Origin: VRUE01 sp963817945
Lineage (GTDB): Bacteria; Actinomycetota; Thermoleophilia; Solirubrobacterales; 70-9
Assembly (NCBI GenBank): GCA_963817945.1
Contig: CAWFQH010000005.1
Location: 434,001-498,000, forward strand
Direction of reading: 5' to 3'
Length of the DNA stretch: 64,000 bases
Shown: positions 57,894 to 64,000 of the stretch, piece by piece
How positions within the stretch are numbered: the stretch's first letter is position 1
Layout of the letters: every line of letters starts with the position of its first letter
The notes under the pieces: generated by a model
What the model was told of the DNA's origin: nothing
What the model saw: the letters and a program-made list of their open reading frames with translations, nothing else
Database searches by the model: none
Made by a program: the position numbers and the translations under genes

Positions 57894-60800
57894 GTGGTGG
57901 AGACCGGCATCGAGGCTGACGGCGAGCGCAAGCAGGTCACGGTCCTGTTCGCCGACGTCAAGGGCTCGATGGACATGGCCGAGGGCCAGGACCCCGAGCA
58001 GTGGCGGCGGATCATGCAGGGCTTCTTCTCGATCCTCGCCGAGGAGGTGCGCCGCTTCGAGGGCACTGTCGACAAGTTCACCGGTGACGGCATCATGGCT
58101 GTCTTCGGCGCCCCGATCGCCCATGAGGACCACGCGCGCCGCGCCTGCTACGCGGCCCTGCGCATGCTCGACGACATCTCCGAGTACGCCGCCGAGCTGC
58201 GTCGCAGGCACGGGCTCAACTTCTCGGCTCGGATCGGGCTCGACTCCGGCGAGGTCGTGGCCGGCGCGATCGGCGCCGGCGGCGAGGGCGAGTACACGGC
58301 GATCGGCCACACGGTCGGCCTGGCGCAGCGGATGGAGGCACTCGCCGAGCCCGGCAAGACCTACCTGACCGAGGACACGGCGAAGCTGGCCCGGGGATTC
58401 TTCGAGCTGAAGGATCTCGGGGAGTTCGAGATCAAGGGAGCAAGCCGTCCAGTGCGGGTCTTCGAGCTGGCCGGGGTCGGCTCGGCTCGCTCCCGCCTCG
58501 ATCTCTCCCGCGAGCGCGGCTTCTCCCGCTTCGTCGGTCGCGATGAGGAGATGGCGACCCTCGCCGCGGGGCTTACGCGGGCGAGGGCCGGCGAAGGGGC
58601 GGCGATCGGGATCGTCGCCGAGCCGGGGATCGGCAAGAGCCGCCTTTGCCACGAGTTCGCCGAGCGGGCGCGCGCCGAGGGCGTCGAGGTCTTCGAATGC
58701 CAGGCCCAGTCACACGGTCGCGAGATCCCCTATATGCCGGTGCTGCAGATGCTGCGCGCCTACTTCGGCATCGCCGACGGCGATCCGGAGCGGATAGTGC
58801 GCGAGAAGATCGCCGGACGGGCGCTGCTGCTCGATCCTGCCTTCGCCGACGACCTGCCGCTGCTCTTCGACTTCCTCGGTGTGCCCGACCCCGACCGCCC
58901 GCTCCCTCAACTCAGCCCGGAGGCGCGCCACCGGGCGCTGCGAGCCGTCGTCTGCCGCCTGGTGCGGGCCCCGCAGCGGCGCGATCCGATCGTCACCATC
59001 ATCGAGGACCTGCACTGGATCGACGAGGCGAGCGAGGGCCTGGTCGGAGACCTGCTGGGCTCGGTCGAGGGAGCGCGGATGCTGGCGATCGTCAACTTCC
59101 GCCCCGAATACGAGCCGCCCTGGACCGGGCCACCCGACTACGGCCTGATCTCGCTGGCGGCGTTGGGGCCCGATAACACGCGCGAGCTGCTGCGGGACCT
59201 GGCCGGCGAGGACCCCTCGCTGGACGGGCTCGGGGAGGCGATCCACGAGCGCACCGCGGGCAATCCTTTCTTCATCGAGGAGATCGTGCGGGAGCTGGCC
59301 GAGACCGGGCACCTCGAGGGCCAGCGCGGCGCGTACCGGCTGGTGCGCCCGGTCGAGGACGTCGGCGTGCCGACCACCGTGCAGACCGTGCTGGCGGCGC
59401 GAATCGACCGGCTCGGTCCCGAGGCGAAGAGCCTGCTGCAGGCGGCGTCGGTGGCGGGTAAGGAGGTCGGCGAGCGCTCGCTGGCCCTCGTCGCCGGCTT
59501 CGGTGAGCGCGAAGAGGCCGAGGAGGCGCTGCGGGAGCTGATCGGGGCGGGCTTCCTCTACGAGCTGGAGCTCTACCCCGAACGGATCCTCGCTTTCCGC
59601 CACCCGCTCACGCGCGAGGTCGCCTACGGCAGCCAGCTCGCCGAGCAGAGGGCGCCAACGCATGCCGCGGTCGCCAAGGCGATGATCGAGCTCAACCCCG
59701 ACCGCCACGATGAGTTGGCGGCGCTGATCGCGAGCCACCTGGAGCAGGGTGGGGAGACGCTGGAGGCGGCCCGCTGGGCGGCTCGCGCTGCGCACTGGGC
59801 CGGCCACAGCCGCCCGCACGACGCGCTGCGGCTGTGGCGAACCGTGATGGAGCTCGCCGAGCAGCTCGACGGCTGCGAGGAGACCGACGCGCTCGCGGTT
59901 GCCGCGCGATTGCGGCAACTCGACTACGCCTGGCGGCTCGGGATGAACCGCGAGGAGGCCGCCCGGCTGGAGGCCGAGGCGTCGGAGATCGCGGCAAGGG
60001 TCGGCGATCTGCGCTCGCTGGCGCTGCTGGAGATGTTGCGCCACGCCCGTCCCGGACTCGAGCAGACGACTTCCGAATGGATCGACGGCGTTGCCAAGGC
60101 GAAGCGGCTTGCCGACAAGTCGGGGGACCTCCACCTACGCGTCGCGATCCGCGCTGCGGGTGCCTACGCCTACCTCTGCGCGGCCGACTTCGAGGGTCTC
60201 GAGCGGGCGGCCGACGACGTGCTGGAGCTGGCGGGAGACGATCCCGCGGTCGGCGCCGGCATCATCGTCGGCTCTCCGGTCGCCTGGGCCGTCGGGGCGA
60301 AGGCGCTGGTCCGCCGTGAGCGAGCGGAGCTGGAGGAGGCCGAACGGCTGATCGATCGCGGGCTGCGCCTTGCTGAGGAGCACGGCGATCCCGAGACGGC
60401 GAGCTGGAACCGCGGCACCAAGGCCCTGGTGCTGGCGATGCGCGGCGAGGTAGATGCCGGCGTCGCGGTCGGCCGCCGCAATTGCGAGCTGACCGAGCGG
60501 CTCGGCGACGTCTTCTCACGCAGCCTCGCGCTGGGCAACTTTGGCGCCGCCCAGCTCGCCGCCGAGGACTTCGCGGGAGCGCTTGATTCCTTCGAAGAGG
60601 CCGAGCGCCTGCACCGCGAGGCGATGGACGGAGGCGACGAGCTGGAGGCCTGGCGGGCGGCGGTTCGCGCCGAGGCCCTGACCGGCCTCGGCCGCACCGG
60701 CGAGGCGGCCGAGATCGCCGCATGGGGCGCCGAGGTGGCGGCCAGGCGCGAGCTGCGCTGGTCGCTGCCGCTGGCGCTGCTGGCGCTGGCCCGCGCCCGC

Positions 60801-60935
60801 GCCGCGGCCGGCGAGGACGGCGCCCACGAAGCGCTCGACGAGGCCGCAGCCGTCGCCACCGAGACGGGATCGCTGATCAGCCTGGAGGCGATCGAAGCCG
60901 AGCGCGACGCGCTCGCTGCCGGTGCGGCGGGCTGA
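57894..60935 (+). CDS. Class III nucleotide cyclase-like, AAA ATPase and TPR fusion regulator
   Basis: 1013 residues from GTG 57894 (or 57897). Cyclase homology domain, residues about 10-190: ERKQVTVLFADVKGSMDMAE and DKFTGDGIMAVFGAP hold the metal aspartates, but the place of the transition-state Asn reads YTAIGHTVGLAQRM, with Gly instead. Then a P-loop ATPase (GIVAEPGIGKSRLCHEFAER; IIEDLHWIDEASEG as Walker B) of the STAND/LuxR-large type, and TPR-like helices from about residue 600 to the end. No DNA-binding domain or zinc ribbon. It may sense rather than make cyclic nucleotides. Divergent from the nitrilase operon. Confidence 0.88.
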   Translation: MVETGIEADGERKQVTVLFADVKGSMDMAEGQDPEQWRRIMQGFFSILAEEVRRFEGTVDKFTGDGIMAVFGAPIAHEDHARRACYAALRMLDDISEYAAELRRRHGLNFSARIGLDSGEVVAGAIGAGGEGEYTAIGHTVGLAQRMEALAEPGKTYLTEDTAKLARGFFELKDLGEFEIKGASRPVRVFELAGVGSARSRLDLSRERGFSRFVGRDEEMATLAAGLTRARAGEGAAIGIVAEPGIGKSRLCHEFAERARAEGVEVFECQAQSHGREIPYMPVLQMLRAYFGIADGDPERIVREKIAGRALLLDPAFADDLPLLFDFLGVPDPDRPLPQLSPEARHRALRAVVCRLVRAPQRRDPIVTIIEDLHWIDEASEGLVGDLLGSVEGARMLAIVNFRPEYEPPWTGPPDYGLISLAALGPDNTRELLRDLAGEDPSLDGLGEAIHERTAGNPFFIEEIVRELAETGHLEGQRGAYRLVRPVEDVGVPTTVQTVLAARIDRLGPEAKSLLQAASVAGKEVGERSLALVAGFGEREEAEEALRELIGAGFLYELELYPERILAFRHPLTREVAYGSQLAEQRAPTHAAVAKAMIELNPDRHDELAALIASHLEQGGETLEAARWAARAAHWAGHSRPHDALRLWRTVMELAEQLDGCEETDALAVAARLRQLDYAWRLGMNREEAARLEAEASEIAARVGDLRSLALLEMLRHARPGLEQTTSEWIDGVAKAKRLADKSGDLHLRVAIRAAGAYAYLCAADFEGLERAADDVLELAGDDPAVGAGIIVGSPVAWAVGAKALVRRERAELEEAERLIDRGLRLAEEHGDPETASWNRGTKALVLAMRGEVDAGVAVGRRNCELTERLGDVFSRSLALGNFGAAQLAAEDFAGALDSFEEAERLHREAMDGGDELEAWRAAVRAEALTGLGRTGEAAEIAAWGAEVAARRELRWSLPLALLALARARAAAGEDGAHEALDEAAAVATETGSLISLEAIEAERDALAAGAAG

Positions 60936-60949
60936 AGCCAGGCGTCGGG

Positions 60950-61807
60950 CTAAATATCGAAGACGCGAACGAGCGCTCGGTCGATCGCTCCCTGCGGAAG
61001 AATGCGGAAGCCTAACGCCTGGGCGCGGGCATCGAGGCCAACCAAGTAGCGGGCGCGGGGACGACGGGCTGTTAGCGCGTGCTCGATCGCTGCGACGACA
61101 CGGGCCGGTGGGATCCGGCGCGCGGCAGCGCGGTCGAGGATCGTGCGGAAGTTCGCGATCAGCTTTCCGTAGAGGCCTTCGACGTCGATATGGCTGCGCG
61201 CAAGCGCTCCCTCCATCTCGCTTTCGCCGCGCTCCCAGATCGGCGTCTCGATCGAGCCGGGCTCGACCAGCGAGACGCCGATCCGCCAGGGGCGCAGCTC
61301 GAGGCGGAAGCCGTCGGCGGCGGCGACCAGTCCGGCTTTCGAGGCTGTGTAGGCGGCGAGCATCGGAATCGCCCGTCGACCGCTGATCGAGCTGACAAAG
61401 ACGATCCGGCCGGGGGCGTCGCGCAGCGACGGTAGCATCGCCTGGGTCACCGCTACCTGCCCGAGTACGTTGACCTCGAGCAGGCGGCGGAAGTCCTCGC
61501 CGGGCAGCGCCTCGAGCGGGCACGGGATCGTGATCCCGGCATTGTTGACGAGGCCGTCAAGCCCGTCGCCGCCAAGGGCGGCGGTTACGCGCTCGGCGGC
61601 GGCGGCAACCTGCTCGCTGTCGGTGATGTCGAGCTGCAGCGGCACCAGCCGCTCGGACGCCGCCTCGGCCAACGCGGCGGCATCGTCATCGCGCCGCACG
61701 CCGGCAAAGACACGCCAGCCATCCGAGTCGAGGCTCAGGGCAGTGGCGCGCCCGATTCCCGTCGAGGCCCCTGTCACCACGACAGATCGCACCTTGTCCG
61801 CTGCCAT
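60950..61807 (-). CDS. Short-chain dehydrogenase/reductase
   Basis: 285 residues. Cofactor motif VVVTGASTGIGRATALSL, NNAGITIP, catalytic serine in VFVSSISG and AAYTASKAG as YxxxK. The C-terminal region EPGSIETPIWERGESEME and ARRPRARYLVGLDARAQALG matches its neighbour downstream of 61884 closely, so the two are tandem paralogues. NADP preference is suggested by basic residues after the first strand. Substrate unknown. The 76-base gap between them holds no other gene. Confidence 0.9.
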   Translation of the reverse strand: MAADKVRSVVVTGASTGIGRATALSLDSDGWRVFAGVRRDDDAAALAEAASERLVPLQLDITDSEQVAAAAERVTAALGGDGLDGLVNNAGITIPCPLEALPGEDFRRLLEVNVLGQVAVTQAMLPSLRDAPGRIVFVSSISGRRAIPMLAAYTASKAGLVAAADGFRLELRPWRIGVSLVEPGSIETPIWERGESEMEGALARSHIDVEGLYGKLIANFRTILDRAAARRIPPARVVAAIEHALTARRPRARYLVGLDARAQALGFRILPQGAIDRALVRVFDI

Positions 61808-61883
61808 TCATTGAGAAAGATACTTGTCTGGCTGGCATGGATCCCGTCCCGACGGATTAGACCGCCGGCCCAGCCCTGGGAGG

Positions 61884-62726
61884 TCAGAGACCGGTAGCGC
61901 GAGCAACCAGCCAGTCGACGAGGCGGTTGGGCAGGGCCTTAGACGCGAACGCCTGACCCTTCGCGTCGGCCCCAACCAGGTAGCGCGTGCGAGGCCGGCG
62001 GGCGCTCAGCGCGTGCTCGATCTTGGCCGCGACCCTCTCGGGCGGTATCCCGCGCGCGCCGGTCTTCCTCGCCACCTCGCGATAGGCCTCGATCGCCTCG
62101 CCGTAGAGCCCCTTCTGCTCGTCGCCCGTACGCTCGGAGAGCGCGTCGGCCTCCGCCTGTCCTCGCTCCCAGATCGGCGTGGCGATCGAGCCCGGCTCGA
62201 TCACCGCGACCGCGATCCCCCAAGCTTTCAGCTCTTGACGGAAGACATCACCGACCGCCTCGAGGCCGAACTTGGCCGCGTGGTAGGCGCCGAACATGGG
62301 GAAGGCCATCAGACCGCCGATCGAAGTAATGAAAACAATGCGGCCGCGAGCCCGGCGCAGCGAAGGCAGCATCGCCTGCGTAACCGCGACCTGGGCCGTG
62401 AGGTTGACCTCGACCTGGCGCCGAAAGTCGTCGATCGGCAGCGTCTCCAATGGTCCCGGCACTGCGATGCCGGCGTTGTTGACCAGCCCGTCGAGCCCCG
62501 CCTCAGCCAAGTCGCCGGCGATCCGCTCCGCTGCAGCCTTGATCTGACCGGCGTCCGTGACGTCGAGCAGCAACGTCTCCAACCGCTCCGAGCCGGCAGC
62601 CCGCAGCGCCTCGGCGTCCGCCTCCTTCCGCACTCCGGCAAACACCCGCCATCCGCGCTGATCGAGCCACAGCGCCGTCGCCCGCCCGATCCCGGTCGAG
62701 GCGCCGGTGATGAGGACCGACTTCAT
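61884..62726 (-). CDS. Short-chain dehydrogenase/reductase, paralogue of the downstream gene
   Basis: 280 residues. VLITGASTGIGRATALWL, NNAGIAVPGPLETLP, serine in VFITSIGGLM and GAYHAAKFG (YxxxK). The ATG shares one base with the MerR stop (TGATG), so it is coupled to the regulator. It shares segments with the SDR at 60950-61807 along the whole length (for example SIATPIWERG against SIETPIWERG). Confidence 0.9.
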   Translation of the reverse strand: MKSVLITGASTGIGRATALWLDQRGWRVFAGVRKEADAEALRAAGSERLETLLLDVTDAGQIKAAAERIAGDLAEAGLDGLVNNAGIAVPGPLETLPIDDFRRQVEVNLTAQVAVTQAMLPSLRRARGRIVFITSIGGLMAFPMFGAYHAAKFGLEAVGDVFRQELKAWGIAVAVIEPGSIATPIWERGQAEADALSERTGDEQKGLYGEAIEAYREVARKTGARGIPPERVAAKIEHALSARRPRTRYLVGADAKGQAFASKALPNRLVDWLVARATGL

Positions 62727-63430
62727 CAGCTGCGGCCGGCGCGGTGGCGCTCCAGCTCGGCGACCATCAGCTTGGTGTGCAGAGCTGCGATCAGGTCCTG
62801 AAGGGGTTGGGCGCCGGCTTCGAGCATCTCGACGACGCGCTCGGGCGGGACTTCACCAGCGAGCCGGTCCATCACCACCTCTACCTCCTGACGCACCAGC
62901 TCTTCGATGGCGGTCTTGTAACGCAGGGTGTCGTAGACGGTGAAGCCGATCTCCTCGTCGTAGCCGCCAGCCCGGAAACGGCTAATCGCCTCGATGATCT
63001 TGACATCGGATGGCGAGTAGCCGCGGCTGTTAGGGCTGAGAACCTCCAGCTCCTCGAGGCGGTCGAGGACGTCTTTGGGGACGCCGTAGCGCTCGCGCAC
63101 CTCGGCGGCGCTGGTCCGCGTCCGCTCGCCGGCCAGGGCGCGATCGAGGATGCGGTCCTCCAGCTCCAGCATCGCTCGCGCCCGCTCGGGATCCTCGTCG
63201 AGGACGGCCTTGATCGCCCGCAACGGCATGAAGCGCTCCTCCTGCAGCTGCTTGATCAGCTTGATCCGATCGACGAACTCGGGCAAGTAGTAGGCCATGT
63301 TGCGGCTCGTCTTCACGGGCTCGGGCAACAGTCCCTCACGCAGGTAGTGCTTGATCGTCGGTACCGGCACGCCCGAGGCCTCGGCCAGCTCGCCGATCTT
63401 GAGCAGCTCCTTCGCGGTCTCGGTGCTCAC
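62726..63430 (-). CDS. MerR-family transcriptional regulator
   Basis: 234 residues from GTG 63430. Winged HTH: LKIGELAEASGVPVPTIKHY, then LREGLLPEPVKTSRNMAYYL. The long effector half (about 150 residues, with SPSDVKIIEAISRFRAGGYD) repeats a MerR-like second segment instead of a metal site, and has no cysteines, so it likely senses an organic or acyl-CoA ligand. It lies between a CoA-transferase and an SDR, which may be its targets. Confidence 0.9.
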   Translation of the reverse strand: MSTETAKELLKIGELAEASGVPVPTIKHYLREGLLPEPVKTSRNMAYYLPEFVDRIKLIKQLQEERFMPLRAIKAVLDEDPERARAMLELEDRILDRALAGERTRTSAAEVRERYGVPKDVLDRLEELEVLSPNSRGYSPSDVKIIEAISRFRAGGYDEEIGFTVYDTLRYKTAIEELVRQEVEVVMDRLAGEVPPERVVEMLEAGAQPLQDLIAALHTKLMVAELERHRAGRS

Positions 63431-63440
63431 GAGCTCGTCC

Positions 63441-64000
63441 TCACGCCCGGAAGGTCGCAGCGGAGTTGGCGCTCGGACCGGCGGCGGCGCCCGACTCCAC
63501 CATCGCCGCAATTTCGTCGTCCGAGTAGCCGACCTCGCGCAGCACCTCGTCGGTGTGCTCGCCGAACGCCGGCGCCGGCCGGGTGGGGTCGCCGGGCGTG
63601 CGGCTCATCTTCATCGGGAAACCCAGCTGGCGCACCGTTCCCAGCTGTGGCTGCTCCAGCTCCACCACCATCTCCCGCGCCCGCACCAGCTCCGAGTCGA
63701 GCGCCTCGTCGACCTCGAGGACCGGCTCGATGCAGCAGTCGTGCTCGTCGTTGAAGGCCTTCCATTCCTCCCGCGTGCGCGTGCGAAAGACCTCGGCGAC
63801 CTGCCGCCACGCGTCCGAGCCCGGCGCCTCGAACTGGACCTCAACTAGCTCCGGCCGCTCGACGCCGTTGCAGAAGGCGGCCCAGAACTTCGGCTCCAGG
63901 GCGCCGCAGGTGACCCAACCGTCTGCCGCCTCGTAAGGCAGGTAGCAGAGCAGTCCACCGGCGAGCTGCTGCTCGCCGCGCTGCGGCACCTCGCCGTCGC
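63441..64000 (-). CDS. CaiB/BaiF family CoA-transferase, C-terminal part (cut by window end)
   Basis: At least 186 residues, continuing past the right edge. Family sequence: RGEQQLAGGLLCYLPYEAAD, GWVTCGALEPKFWAAFC, and the end LREVGYSDDEIAAMVESGAA. Class III CoA-transferases move CoA between carboxylic acids or racemise methyl-acyl-CoA. It ends 10 bases before the MerR start, so CoA-transferase, MerR and SDR genes look like one transcript. Confidence 0.9.
   Translation of the reverse strand, partial: DGEVPQRGEQQLAGGLLCYLPYEAADGWVTCGALEPKFWAAFCNGVERPELVEVQFEAPGSDAWRQVAEVFRTRTREEWKAFNDEHDCCIEPVLEVDEALDSELVRAREMVVELEQPQLGTVRQLGFPMKMSRTPGDPTRPAPAFGEHTDEVLREVGYSDDEIAAMVESGAAAGPSANSAATFRA

Overview
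The window looks like chromosomal DNA from a high-GC actinobacterium, most likely class Thermoleophilia (Solirubrobacterales or a relative). This is an inference from several signs: very high G+C with strong third-position bias, many GTG starts and GTGA/ATGA overlaps, short palindromic repeats between genes, DUF559/AbiEi proteins, giant cyclase-ATPase-TPR regulators, and a lineage-style secreted protein of lower GC. About 66 protein genes (two cut by the window edges) and three tRNA genes (fMet, Leu-UAA, Gln-UUG) are supported. Coding density is high, and only one gap of more than 300 bases lacks a gene (1585-2003).

Layout. 1-550: C-terminal end of a serine recombinase whose frame runs into an antisense initiator tRNA gene. 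649-5428: ppx/GppA phosphatase, a TPP enzyme beside tRNA-Leu(UAA), and an ECF sigma factor fused to a zinc anti-sigma-like segment and a proline-rich tail. 5425-11759: R2-like oxidase, UPF0173 hydrolase, pseudo-rhomboid, class I aldolase, nuclease and small lineage-specific genes. 11777-20888: one leftward run of mfd, a parvulin, eno, ftsB, a membrane glycosyltransferase and a small gene. 20995-27590: a rightward FAH/membrane/deacetylase operon facing a leftward epimerase/DUF3556/FAD-oxidoreductase operon. 27658-36689: enoyl-CoA hydratase, pth and rplY, a UbiB kinase pair, GDPD, prs and glmU, and HdeD. 36746-43427: tRNA-Gln, PucR regulator, DedA-PAP2 fusion, ispE, rsmA, tatD and a DUF559 protein. 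43485-55349: metH, a PimA-like transferase fused to a flippase-like domain, a HemQ-like protein, and an Fe-S helper set (ferredoxin reductase, BolA, CGFS glutaredoxin, A-type carrier), then DegV. 55455-64000: envelope stress-type small membrane genes, a TetR/nitrilase operon with a visible operator, a 1013-residue cyclase-ATPase, tandem SDRs, MerR and a CoA-transferase.

The housekeeping core (tatD-rsmA-ispE, glmU-prs, pth-rplY, mfd-parvulin-eno-ftsB, ppx) is the same neighbourhood seen around Rv1008-Rv1026 of Mycobacterium tuberculosis, broken up here by accessory genes. It links nucleotide and cell-wall precursor supply, translation quality control, transcription-coupled repair and division.

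The most unusual signal is a family of palindromes with 15-20 bp arms and a fixed 19-nt, partly conserved, directional loop. Three copies are present (20945-20993, 42419-42471, 43399-43457). Two of them bracket a DUF559/AbiEi-type nuclease gene almost exactly, and that gene's best start codon lies in one loop. The arrangement resembles a REP/RAYT unit, but with a different class of protein. Other candidates are a 119-nt long-spacer inverted repeat in the glmU leader, a second dispersed intergenic repeat, and a 17-bp palindrome sitting in frame inside a membrane glycosyltransferase.
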